Assembly (NCBI RefSeq): GCF_028283785.1 | Contig: NZ_JAPWKB010000017.1 | Coordinates: 1 to 64,000, forward strand | Length of the DNA stretch: 64,000 nucleotides | Direction: 5' to 3' | Origin: Paraburkholderia sp. | GTDB taxonomy: Bacteria; Pseudomonadota; Gammaproteobacteria; Burkholderiales; Burkholderiaceae | Shown: in pieces, positions 26,154-34,406 of the stretch | How positions within the stretch are numbered: position 1 is the stretch's first letter | How the letters are laid out: every line of letters begins with the position of its first letter | Position numbers and translations under genes: made by a program | Notes under the pieces: model-generated | What the model was told of the DNA's origin: nothing | Databases searched by the model: none | Seen by the model: the letters and a program-made list of their open reading frames with translations, nothing else

Positions 26154-26625
26154 CGTGGCGTGCTAAAGGAAACCCAATGAATTGCGGCGCGATCTAAGGT
26201 TTTACCCTTAGCGCGTCGTGACAAAAATATGAACAGGCCGTTCGCCAGGCAACTGAAAATCATCGACGCGGCCAACGCGCACATCGTGAACCAGATGCCA
26301 AAGCTGAAGCGCGCGAGCTTCCGCTTCCGCGCGTGTGGTGGTGACGCCCCAACCGTCGAGCAGATTCCGCCGGGTCTCGATGATCCGGCTAAGGGCGCTG
26401 CGACGTGCCATGAACATTCGATCCATTTGAGTGAGCGAAAAGAACAAGTGGGTAACGCGCGAGTGCCACATATTAACCAGCTTACAACGCGCCGTATATG
26501 CTCCACTGCACGAAGCTGGCAGAAAATCCCGCCCGCTTGGCAGTAATCGCAGGGCGGTTCGTTTTGCGCTGCGGCATGCCGTTTCGTACACTCGTTCCAC
26601 TGTCACACACACATGGAGCAGCGAA
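26154..26625. other. Intergenic region with one doubtful small ORF
   Basis: Most of this stretch carries no protein-like frame. A minus-strand small ORF (26208..26411) is listed separately with low confidence. The last 60 bases before the HD gene should hold its promoter. Confidence 0.4.
26208..26411 (-). CDS. Possible small protein, 67 residues
   Basis: On the minus strand MARRSALSRIIETRRN runs to ...GRVDDFQLPGERPVHIFVTTR with a third-position G/C bias close to that of neighbours. The C-terminal half looks more like a folded small protein than other shadow frames. There is no convincing Shine-Dalgarno before any of the nearby Met codons, and I recognise no family. It would be convergent with the 3HB-oligomer hydrolase. 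Treat it as a candidate only. Confidence 0.35.
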   Translation of the reverse strand: MARRSALSRIIETRRNLLDGWGVTTTRAEAEARALQLWHLVHDVRVGRVDDFQLPGERPVHIFVTTR

Positions 26626-27312
26626 ATGAGCACAGTCATTGCCGGCATCAAAATCCCAGATAGCAAGATGGCGCGTGAAGCAACGCAACTTGTCCGCGAC
26701 ACCGAAACCGATCTGCTGTTTCATCACTCGACCCGCGTGTTTCTGTTCGGCGCATTGACCGGCGAGCGCCAGCAACTCAAATACGATGCGGAGTTGCTGT
26801 ACATCGGCGCGATGTTCCATGACATGGGACTGATGGAAAAATACAGCAGTGCCACCGAGCGTTTCGAAGTAGACGGCGCGAACGCCGCCCGCAACTTCCT
26901 TAACGGTTATGGAATCGGCGACGCCGAAATCGAGCAGGTGTGGGACTCCATCGCATTGCATACCACGCCGGGCATTCCGAAGTTCAAGAAGCCGGTGGTC
27001 GCACTGGTGACGGCAGGCGTCGAGATGGATGTACTCGGACTCGCATACGACGAGTTCAGCGACGAGCAACGCAAACTGGTCGTCGCCGCGCATCCGCGTG
27101 GGCAAAACTTCAAGGAAGGCATTATCGATGCGTTTGCGAAAGGCACGATTCACAAGCCCGAAACGACGTTCGGCAATGTGAAGGCCGACGTGCTCGCACT
27201 GAAAGATCCGGGCTATAAGCGCCTGAATTTTTGCAGCATCATTCTGGGCTCGGCGTGGAACGATTCGACGGTCGAGGTCGGTGCATGCCGCAATCCGGCG
27301 CATTCGCATTGA
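26626..27312 (+). CDS. HD-domain phosphohydrolase-like protein
   Basis: 228 residues. The HD metal-binding pattern is visible: HHSTRVFLFG, then FHDMGLMEKY, then LHTTPGIP further along. HD proteins hydrolyse phosphate esters or act as nucleotidases; the substrate here is not evident. Start ATG 26626 follows GGAGCAGCGAA and matches the natural N-terminus MSTVIAG. Cytosolic, no membrane segment. Stands alone between two intergenic regions. Confidence 0.82.
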   Translation: MSTVIAGIKIPDSKMAREATQLVRDTETDLLFHHSTRVFLFGALTGERQQLKYDAELLYIGAMFHDMGLMEKYSSATERFEVDGANAARNFLNGYGIGDAEIEQVWDSIALHTTPGIPKFKKPVVALVTAGVEMDVLGLAYDEFSDEQRKLVVAAHPRGQNFKEGIIDAFAKGTIHKPETTFGNVKADVLALKDPGYKRLNFCSIILGSAWNDSTVEVGACRNPAHSH

Positions 27313-27368
27313 TACGCACGGCCGTCTGAATGGAATACGGCGCGCCGCGTGTGGCGTGACAGAACGCG

Positions 27369-27851
27369 CTATTGCGCGCTATAGCGGTCGCCGCGATCCA
27401 GATCGTCCGGAAACATATAGGACGAGACGAATGAAACGAAGGCGGCGCCCTTTAGCAGGCACTCGACGGCCGAGCAGTAAAAACCCAGCCGGAACAGACG
27501 GTATTCGGCAGGCAGGTCGAATGCGACCGCCATTACGCTGAGGCCGCATAGAAACACATAGGCCACCCGCGCAATCCGGCTGTGCAGCATCACACCCGTC
27601 ACGAGACTGATCCACACCAGCTTCGCGATCACGGAGGCGCCTGCATCCAGCGGTGTCTGACTGACCCACAATTCGACCGGCAACTCGCAAACGGCCCACA
27701 CACCCGTCGCGATGACGAGCCAGCGTGTCCATTGCCCAAGCGGCACACCTGCCGCGCGAACTGCCTTGCTCGCGACTTCACGCGCTTCGCGCTGCACCTG
27801 AAATTCGATGCCTTCGCTAGCGGTTGGAACAGCGCGGTCATCGTCATTCAT
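27369..27851 (-). CDS. Small integral membrane protein, unknown function
   Basis: 160 residues. After a charged, soluble N-terminal 40 residues come about four hydrophobic segments (WLVIATGVWAVCELPVELWV, VIAKLVWISLVTGVML, VAYVFLCGLSVMAVAF, FRLGFYCSAVECLLKGAAFVSFVSSYMF). The C-terminus is acidic. No recognised family. ATG 27851 is preferred over the adjacent GTG because AGGAG lies six bases before it. It is convergent with the HD-domain gene, with only 56 bases between. Confidence 0.65.
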   Translation of the reverse strand: MNDDDRAVPTASEGIEFQVQREAREVASKAVRAAGVPLGQWTRWLVIATGVWAVCELPVELWVSQTPLDAGASVIAKLVWISLVTGVMLHSRIARVAYVFLCGLSVMAVAFDLPAEYRLFRLGFYCSAVECLLKGAAFVSFVSSYMFPDDLDRGDRYSAQ

Positions 27852-27990
27852 CACGTGCTCCTAACGTCTGGCCGTCGGCATTCAGCCACGGTTAAGCCAC
27901 TCTACTACTCCGTAAAAAAGCGCGTATGAAAAGTGTGCATCTGCTCGCCGCGCGAGCATTTTTTCATTAAATGAATCGATGACGCGGTTT

Positions 27991-28012
27991 GCATGCGTGG
28001 CGCGCATGCATG
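27991..28012. repeat. GCATGC hairpin shared with position 49022
   Basis: GCATGCGTGGCGCGCATGC occurs here and again exactly at 49022-49040. The arms TGCATGCG and CGCATGCA can pair around TGGCG. Here it is followed by an A-run on the plus strand, just beyond the GlxA-type regulator stop codon. Read on the minus strand the hairpin comes after that gene and would not have a T-run downstream, so its role as a terminator is doubtful. Confidence 0.5.
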
Positions 28013-28023
28013 CAAAAAACGCA

Positions 28024-29007
28024 TCAAGCGATACCAAAACTCGCCCGATAGTCGTTCGGCGAAACACCGAGACGCTTTTTGAAGACTGTGCGCATCCGCT
28101 CGGCCGTACCGAAACCGCAGTTATAGGCGATCACTTTCAACGGACGGTCGCTGCTTTCGAGTGCGTTGCGCGCCGCATCGACTCGCGCCCGCTCGACGAA
28201 TTCACGCGGCGTGATATCCGTCGTCTCGACGAACACGCGGGCGAAACTGCGCTCGCTCATCTTCGCGACCTGCGCAAGTTGCTGAATCGACAGGGTTTCA
28301 TTCAGATGCGCAAGCACGAACGATTGAACCCGGGCAACCGGCGAATCGTCCGCGACCAGTGCGCCGAGATACGGACTGAACTGCGACTGGCCACCGCGCC
28401 GTTGCGCATAGACGACCAGACGTTTCGCGACCGCCAGTGAAACGCGTGGACCGTGGTCTTCAGCGACGAGCGCCAGCGCAAGATCGATCCCGGCCGTGAC
28501 CCCTGCGGAAGTCACGAGCTGGCCGTCGCGCACCCAGATCCGGTCCGGTTCGACGCGGGCCAGCGGAAAAGCGCGCGCCAGCTTGTCGGTGTGACACCAC
28601 AGCGTGGTCGCGGCGCGCCCGTCGAGCAAACCGGCATGGCCGAGCGCGAATGCACCGGTGCAGATCGAGCCCAACCGGCGGCATCGTGTCGAGACCGAGA
28701 CCAGCCATGCGCCGAGTCGCGGATCGGGTGCGTCGTCCGGCATGCCCGGGCCGCCCGCGACCAGCGCGGTATCGTAGTAGCCGTCGGCTGCGTCACAGGT
28801 TGCATGCGCAAGCATCAGCGTGCCGTTCGATGCGCGGATCGCGCCGCTGTCCACGCTGACCATTTCGATGTCGTAGCCGTCGCCCGGCGCGACAAACGTG
28901 TTCGCCTCGGCCAGCACATCGAGCGGGCCGGCGACATCCAGCGCCTGGACTTCGGGGAAAATCGCGAGCGCGACCTTGCGTCGCGAGGTTGAATCCGTTT
29001 TTTTCAT
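28024..29007 (-). CDS. GlxA-type regulator: DJ-1/PfpI domain fused to AraC HTH
   Basis: 327 residues. Residues about 10-180 form a DJ-1/PfpI-like amidotransferase fold (VALAIFPEVQALDVAGPLDVL; the nucleophile-elbow position SICTGAFALG with a Cys). The C-terminus (about 225-325) carries two AraC-type helix-turn-helix units (SIQQLAQVAKMSERSFARVF; LKVIAYNCGFGTAERMRTVFKKRLGVSP). Members of this group regulate amino-acid or quaternary-amine catabolism in Burkholderiaceae and pseudomonads, but the target is not visible here. It is divergent from the DUF445 gene. Confidence 0.9.
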   Translation of the reverse strand: MKKTDSTSRRKVALAIFPEVQALDVAGPLDVLAEANTFVAPGDGYDIEMVSVDSGAIRASNGTLMLAHATCDAADGYYDTALVAGGPGMPDDAPDPRLGAWLVSVSTRCRRLGSICTGAFALGHAGLLDGRAATTLWCHTDKLARAFPLARVEPDRIWVRDGQLVTSAGVTAGIDLALALVAEDHGPRVSLAVAKRLVVYAQRRGGQSQFSPYLGALVADDSPVARVQSFVLAHLNETLSIQQLAQVAKMSERSFARVFVETTDITPREFVERARVDAARNALESSDRPLKVIAYNCGFGTAERMRTVFKKRLGVSPNDYRASFGIA

Positions 29008-29180
29008 CGTGCGTGGTGTGTGATGCGTGATTCATGCGTGGTTCATCAGCGAGGCATACCTTAGCGCAAACCGCGTCGCTGGATCGGCGATGGTGCACGA
29101 AGCTTGCTTCTATACTAGCCAGAACACGATCGAAACCGTCGTCCAATCCGCGTGACCCACCTGAGCGAGCCCGATAACCG

Positions 29181-30467
29181 ATGTCGATGGACAAGGAACG
29201 AGACTTAAGGACCAGCAAGAGTCGAGCGTTGCTGCTGCTGGCGATCGCAGCCGCCGTGTTCGTGACGACCGCGTGCCTGCCACGCGGCGTCTGGATCGAC
29301 GGAATCAAGGCCGTTTCCGAAGCGGCGATGGTCGGCGCACTCGCCGACTGGTTCGCCGTGGTGGCGCTGTTCCGGCGCGTGCCGATTCCCGTGATCTCGC
29401 GTCATACCCAGATCATCCCGCGCAACAAGGATCGAATCGCCGACAACCTCGCGATCTTCGTGCGCGACAAATTTCTCGATCCGTCGTCGATCGTCGGCCT
29501 GATCAAGAAGCACGACCCCGCGCTGACGCTGACCCGCTGGCTCACGTCGCCCGCAAGCGCGGACGCGCTCGGCGGCTACGTGGTGCGCATGCTGAGCGGC
29601 ATCCTCGATCTGACCGACGATGTGCGCATCCAGCGCTTTATTCGCGACGCGCTGCATACCATGCTAGACAAGATCGACCTGTCGCAATCCACCGCCGCGA
29701 TTCTCGATACGTTGACGAAAGACGGCCGTCATCAGGAACTACTCGACAAGGCAATCGCGCAAGGCGTCAAGCTGTTGCAAGAGCCGGAAACCCGCAGTTT
29801 TATCGCCGCGCGCATCGTCGACTGGCTGAAAAGCGATCATCCGAAGAAAGAGAAACTGTTGCCGACCACATGGCTCGGCGAACATGGCGCGGAAATGGCG
29901 GCCAACGCCGTCAACCGGGTGTTGACGCAGATCGGCGACGATCCCGACCATCAGGTGCGCAAGAATTTCGACGACATCGTGCAGCGGCTGATCGACAAGC
30001 TGAAACACGATCCGGCCTTTGTCGCAAAGGGCGATGAAATCAAACAGCGTCTGCGCGATAGCGAAGCGCTGAATCTGTATATCCGCGATTTATGGAACCA
30101 GTTGCGCAACTGGCTCAAGGACGACCTGAACCGTAGCGACTCCGCGACCCGCGCGAAGGTGGCCTCGATGGGAAAATGGGTCGGCGATGAACTGGCGCGC
30201 AACCCGCAATTGCGTCAGTCGTTAAACGACCATCTGGAAGAAGCGGCCGCCGCAATGGCGCCCGACTTTGCGGCATTCCTCACGCATCACATCAGCGATA
30301 CGGTGAAGAAATGGGATCCGCGCGAGATGTCGCGGCAGATCGAACTGAATATCGGCAAAGACCTTCAGTACATCCGGATCAACGGCACGATCGTCGGCGG
30401 GTTGATCGGCGCGATACTGTACGGCACGTCGTATCTGATCGAGATGGTCAGGGCGTATCTGACGTAA
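29181..30467 (+). CDS. DUF445 family membrane-associated protein (YjiN-like)
   Basis: 428 residues. An N-terminal hydrophobic helix (ALLLLAIAAAVFVTTACLP) and a conserved ALADWFAVVALFRRVPIPVISRHTQIIPRNKDRIADNL block define DUF445. A long amphipathic helical middle follows, then a C-terminal hydrophobic helix (GTIVGGLIGAILYGTSYLIEMVRAYL). The two end helices with a soluble helical core suggest a membrane-tethered hairpin. Biochemical role unknown. It is convergent with the SbcC-like ATPase gene. Confidence 0.88.
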   Translation: MSMDKERDLRTSKSRALLLLAIAAAVFVTTACLPRGVWIDGIKAVSEAAMVGALADWFAVVALFRRVPIPVISRHTQIIPRNKDRIADNLAIFVRDKFLDPSSIVGLIKKHDPALTLTRWLTSPASADALGGYVVRMLSGILDLTDDVRIQRFIRDALHTMLDKIDLSQSTAAILDTLTKDGRHQELLDKAIAQGVKLLQEPETRSFIAARIVDWLKSDHPKKEKLLPTTWLGEHGAEMAANAVNRVLTQIGDDPDHQVRKNFDDIVQRLIDKLKHDPAFVAKGDEIKQRLRDSEALNLYIRDLWNQLRNWLKDDLNRSDSATRAKVASMGKWVGDELARNPQLRQSLNDHLEEAAAAMAPDFAAFLTHHISDTVKKWDPREMSRQIELNIGKDLQYIRINGTIVGGLIGAILYGTSYLIEMVRAYLT

Positions 30468-30514
30468 ATCGCATCGCGGCATGGCCGCACTGTTTTCGCA
30501 GATACGCCCTTGTT

Positions 30515-33139
30515 TCAGGCTCCGATCCGCAAATCGTCGATGGCACGTTGCCTGACGCCGAGATCGTCCCATAGCTCGGGATGACAGGTGAACAGCAGGA
30601 TCTGATGCCGGCCCGCCGCGTCGAGCAGCGCCCGCTTGATGGCATCGCGTCGTGCTGCGTCGGTATGCACGGCCGCATCGTCGAGCATCAGCAAGGTCGG
30701 ACGCCCCGCCTCCTTCAGCAGGTCGGCGTAAGCCAGCCGCGTCAGAATGCCGAGCTGCTCGCGCGTGCCGTAACTGAGCGCTTCGAGCGTATCGATTCTG
30801 CCCGCGCGATGCAGCGTCGCCGGACTCAGATCGTCACCGACGGTCATCGCCGATTGCGGAAAGATGCGCTTCAGATAGTGGCCCAGACGCTCGGTCAACG
30901 GTGCCTGCAATTGCGCGACCGCGGCGTCGCGTTCGGCCACCAGCACCTCGTCGAGCAGACGCAACGCACCTGCGCGCAGCGACAGTTCGTCGTGCCGCCG
31001 CTGTGCCTGCTCAGCGGCCGCCTGCGCCTGCGCGAGACGTTCGCCAAGCCCCGATGCGCCCACCGTTTCCAGTTGACTCCGGAGTTCCGCGATGCGCAGT
31101 TGCCGTTGATGCTGCTCGCTATGCGCCAGTTGCGCCGAATCGCGATAGCGCTTCGCTTCCGCTACCGGATCGTCGATGCGCGCGGCATCGAGTTCGAGCG
31201 TGCGGCTCGCCAGTTGCGCATTCAATGCCGCAACGTGCGCGCGTTGCTCGACCAGTTTTGCCTGCCACTGCGCGCGTTGCTGACGGAACGCGACGTCTTG
31301 CAACGACTGCTCGTTGCGCTGCAATTGCGCGGCAAGCGACGCAGCGGTAGCGAGCACCGTCGAGCGTTTTTCCGCTGTCTGCGCGAGCGCATGTCTTGCG
31401 GTATCGAGCGCTTCACGGGCAGCGTCGGCGCTGCGACGCGCGACGTCCGGTTCAGGCGCATCCGATACATCCGGCAATGCCGCGACACGGCTGTCGGCGG
31501 TCTGCAACCGCGCCAGCGTCGCTGCATGCGCTGCGCGCATGGATTCGATGCCCTTCGGCGCATGCGCTGCCAGAATCCTGGTCTGACTCTGCTGATGCGC
31601 GACCGCGGCTTTCCATTGCTCGTGACGCTGCGTCGCGTCCGCGAGCGATGCGACGCCGAGCGTGCGCAGACACTGCGCATGCTGCGATTCCAGCGCGCCC
31701 AGTTCGTCCAGCACCGCCGACAGATCGGATTCACCCGGCATCACCCGCAACTCGCCGAGCCCCGGCAAACCGATCGTCGTTGCATCGACGATACGCAACA
31801 CGCCGTCGCCGCCGACGGTTTCGCCATTGACCGTCATCGCGCCCGTCAACCGGTATTCGATGCGCGTCATTGCCGCATCGCGACGCGCGCGTAACGGCAC
31901 GAGCCGCGCATCGAGCTTGCGCAACCGGTCCAGCGTGTCCGCGTCGATCTCCAGTGCGGCAGCGGCTTGCGTGGCTTCCAGCACGGCCGCTTGCGCCGCT
32001 TCGGCAGCGGCTATCGCAGCATCGAGCCGTTCGATTTCGTCGCGGTACAACGCAATCTGATGCGTGAGGTCTTTCTCCGTGACGGCCGCGTTCGCGAGTT
32101 CGAGCGCGCGATTCGTGTCCGCGTGCGTCTGTTCGTGCTGCGCGACGCGCGCGACGGCCTGCGTGTGCGCGTCTTGCGCGGCGGCCGCATCCGCATTCGA
32201 TGTGTCGAGTTGCAAACGCTCGCGCGCAACCGTCTGCTCCAGTTCTACCGCGCGCTGCTCATGCTGCATCGACACCGCGAGTTCCGCTTCGCTGACCTGC
32301 ACGGCTTGCGCCAGCCCCTGCAAGCTGCGCTCCAGTTCGGCGGCGGCGTCGGCGCGCTTTTGCGCATCGACGGCCTTCTGCTCGTGCGCGTCCCACGGGC
32401 GCTTTTTCTGCGCGTCGTCGAATGCGTCCTGTTGGGATGCAAGCCGCGCGATGTTCTCGTCGAACTGCTGACGTTGACGCGCAAGTTCAGCGCATTCATG
32501 CTGGGATGCGGCCAACGCATGCTCGGCATCGGCGAGCGCGCCGGTCGATTTTTGCGTGCGCTCGGTCAACAGCTTGCGCAATTCGCGCTGCACGCTCGCA
32601 ATCAACGCATCTTCACCGGCGGACTCGCGGCTGCCGGACAATTGAGCCAGCGCATCGCGTAGATACTGCGCCGCGTGTCCGCTCGAATCGCGGATCTCCT
32701 GAGTCTCGCCCTGCTGAACCCACAGTAAGCCGGGCACGCCTGCATGTTCCGCCTTGACCGCGCCGCGTGTCGCGCGCGAAAAACCGAGCAAGGCCGCCAG
32801 TTGCTCCTCGGCTTCGTCTTCGCTAAACGCCTTCGCGCCGATACGCAAGTCGCATCGCTGACGGCTGACGAACTGTTTGGCCAACGTGCATTCGACGCCG
32901 TCGAGCGTGAACGAAACTTCGACGGCAGGCTGACCGCCCGATTTGCCCCACGGCAACAGATCCTTCAGATGCGATGCCTTGTAGCGCTCCAGAAACACCG
33001 TGCGCACGGCTTCGGCAATCGTGCTTTTACCCGCTTCGTTCGGACCGGTGAACAGATTGAGCCCAGGCTCCAGCCCATCGATCACGAGCGGATCGGCGAA
33101 CTGCTTGAACTCGCGAATCGCGATTCGGTTCAATCTCAT
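30515..33139 (-). CDS. SbcC/YhaN-like SMC-type ATPase
   Basis: 874 residues. The Walker A GPNEAGKST lies at about residue 32. A long coiled-coil centre follows (heptad-rich, Ala/Gln/Glu-rich). The C-terminal half of the nucleotide site is SYGTREQLGILTRLAYADLL (signature motif) and TLLMLDDAAVHTD (Walker B). This split head-coil-head layout is that of SbcC/Rad50 and YhaN proteins. Its start overlaps the stop of the upstream metallophosphatase by ATGA, so the two are translationally coupled and should form an SbcCD-like DNA-end-processing nuclease. No zinc-hook CxxC is evident in the coil. Confidence 0.88.
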   Translation of the reverse strand: MRLNRIAIREFKQFADPLVIDGLEPGLNLFTGPNEAGKSTIAEAVRTVFLERYKASHLKDLLPWGKSGGQPAVEVSFTLDGVECTLAKQFVSRQRCDLRIGAKAFSEDEAEEQLAALLGFSRATRGAVKAEHAGVPGLLWVQQGETQEIRDSSGHAAQYLRDALAQLSGSRESAGEDALIASVQRELRKLLTERTQKSTGALADAEHALAASQHECAELARQRQQFDENIARLASQQDAFDDAQKKRPWDAHEQKAVDAQKRADAAAELERSLQGLAQAVQVSEAELAVSMQHEQRAVELEQTVARERLQLDTSNADAAAAQDAHTQAVARVAQHEQTHADTNRALELANAAVTEKDLTHQIALYRDEIERLDAAIAAAEAAQAAVLEATQAAAALEIDADTLDRLRKLDARLVPLRARRDAAMTRIEYRLTGAMTVNGETVGGDGVLRIVDATTIGLPGLGELRVMPGESDLSAVLDELGALESQHAQCLRTLGVASLADATQRHEQWKAAVAHQQSQTRILAAHAPKGIESMRAAHAATLARLQTADSRVAALPDVSDAPEPDVARRSADAAREALDTARHALAQTAEKRSTVLATAASLAAQLQRNEQSLQDVAFRQQRAQWQAKLVEQRAHVAALNAQLASRTLELDAARIDDPVAEAKRYRDSAQLAHSEQHQRQLRIAELRSQLETVGASGLGERLAQAQAAAEQAQRRHDELSLRAGALRLLDEVLVAERDAAVAQLQAPLTERLGHYLKRIFPQSAMTVGDDLSPATLHRAGRIDTLEALSYGTREQLGILTRLAYADLLKEAGRPTLLMLDDAAVHTDAARRDAIKRALLDAAGRHQILLFTCHPELWDDLGVRQRAIDDLRIGA

Positions 33140-34263
33140 GCGGACCTCGCTTCGCGCTGAATGCGTGCGAGCAACAGCAATGCTTCGGCGGCAAGCGCCG
33201 TCTGTCCGGCGTCCGCGCTGTTCACCTGAAGATCGCGCAAGCGCGCGACCACCTTGCCGAGATAACCGCTTTGCGCACCGAGCGCCGCGAGGTCGTCGTC
33301 GGTCGGCATGACCTGCAAAGCGGTCAGGTCGGCCCGTAGCGCGCGCGTGCGGGCCCGCGCTTCATCGACGGCGACATGCACCGCTTCGGCGTCGGCGAGC
33401 GCCGCTACGCCGCTTACGTCGAGCTTGAGTACATCGTCGGCGTTCAGGGTTTCGAGCCGCGCCTTCAGCGTCGCGACATCGCTCGGAACATCGACTCCCT
33501 GCTCCCAGCGATGCCAGCGATATTTGCCGACCCGCAGCGCCTCGACGACAGGCACGGCGCCGGGTTCCGCAATCGTCACGTCGAGCGCGAAGCCCGGATC
33601 GTTCGCACGAAAGCGATCCTGCTCATGCGTGCCCGAATACCAGATGCGATCGTCGACCTGGAAGCGGCCATGCCAGTCGCCGAGCGCGAGATAGTCGAGG
33701 CGCGCGCTGGCCGCACGATTCGGGTCGATCGGATTGGTGGAATCGATGCCTTCCTGGAGGATGCCGGTGACGCTGCCATGCGCGAGGCCCACGCGAAAAT
33801 AACCGGTAGGCGTCGGCAATGCGTCGAAAAAGGACGTGGTGTCGTCGTAGGTAATGCGTTGGGTCAGCGGCGCGCACAGAAACGCGCAGCGCGCCTCGTC
33901 GAGTGCAATCACGCCCGGTGTCAGCACCACACGCACGTTGGCGGGAATGCAGTTCAGACGCTGCGCGCGAGTCCATACACTTTCGACCAGCGCGGCATCG
34001 TGATTGCCGGGCAGCAAGATCCACGGACCCGAATAACCCGCGAGCGCGCCGAACAGCCGCCGGATCACCGTATCCGAAGCGGTTTGCTGGTCGAACACAT
34101 CGCCCGCGACCAGTACCGCATCGACGCCGCGCGACGCGGCTTCGGCGGCGATCCGGCGCACTGTTTCAAAGCGCGCCTCGGCCAGATGCGCGGCTTCGTC
34201 AGGCTCGAACTGCCCGAATTGCGTGCCGATCTGCCAGTCGGCTGTATGCAGCAGTCTGATCAC
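33136..34263 (-). CDS. SbcD/YhaO-like metallophosphoesterase (DNA exonuclease subunit)
   Basis: 375 residues. Calcineurin-type motifs in order: HTADWQIGT (motif I), LVAGDVFDQQ (motif II), LLPGNHDAAL (motif III), VGLAHGSV (motif IV) and LALGDWHGR (motif V). Motif I reads DxQ rather than DxH, as in a subgroup of SbcD relatives. It is the upstream gene of a two-gene unit with the SMC-type ATPase. Predicted to be the Mn-dependent nuclease partner. No signal peptide, cytosolic. Confidence 0.88.
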   Translation of the reverse strand: MIRLLHTADWQIGTQFGQFEPDEAAHLAEARFETVRRIAAEAASRGVDAVLVAGDVFDQQTASDTVIRRLFGALAGYSGPWILLPGNHDAALVESVWTRAQRLNCIPANVRVVLTPGVIALDEARCAFLCAPLTQRITYDDTTSFFDALPTPTGYFRVGLAHGSVTGILQEGIDSTNPIDPNRAASARLDYLALGDWHGRFQVDDRIWYSGTHEQDRFRANDPGFALDVTIAEPGAVPVVEALRVGKYRWHRWEQGVDVPSDVATLKARLETLNADDVLKLDVSGVAALADAEAVHVAVDEARARTRALRADLTALQVMPTDDDLAALGAQSGYLGKVVARLRDLQVNSADAGQTALAAEALLLLARIQREARSA

Positions 34264-34406
34264 TGCGCCTCCGTTCTGTTCATTGCATGCCTCGTTTTCA
34301 TCGTGACGCGGATGTTACCGCGTCGACGACGTCAACAGGCATTCCCCGGCATAGGGAGAACGGAAACTACGGTGGCGAAGACTGCAATGACTGCCTTGAC
34401 TGACGC

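Noticed and set aside
26021-26506. 161-codon minus-strand ORF with a hydrophobic stretch
   Set aside because: Overlaps the 3HB-oligomer hydrolase end and contains a mixed, non-family composition; a shadow frame.
30476-30488. GCGGC-ATG-GCCGC hairpin between convergent DUF445 and SbcC-like genes
   Set aside because: A 5-bp stem with a broken T-run; too weak to call as a terminator.
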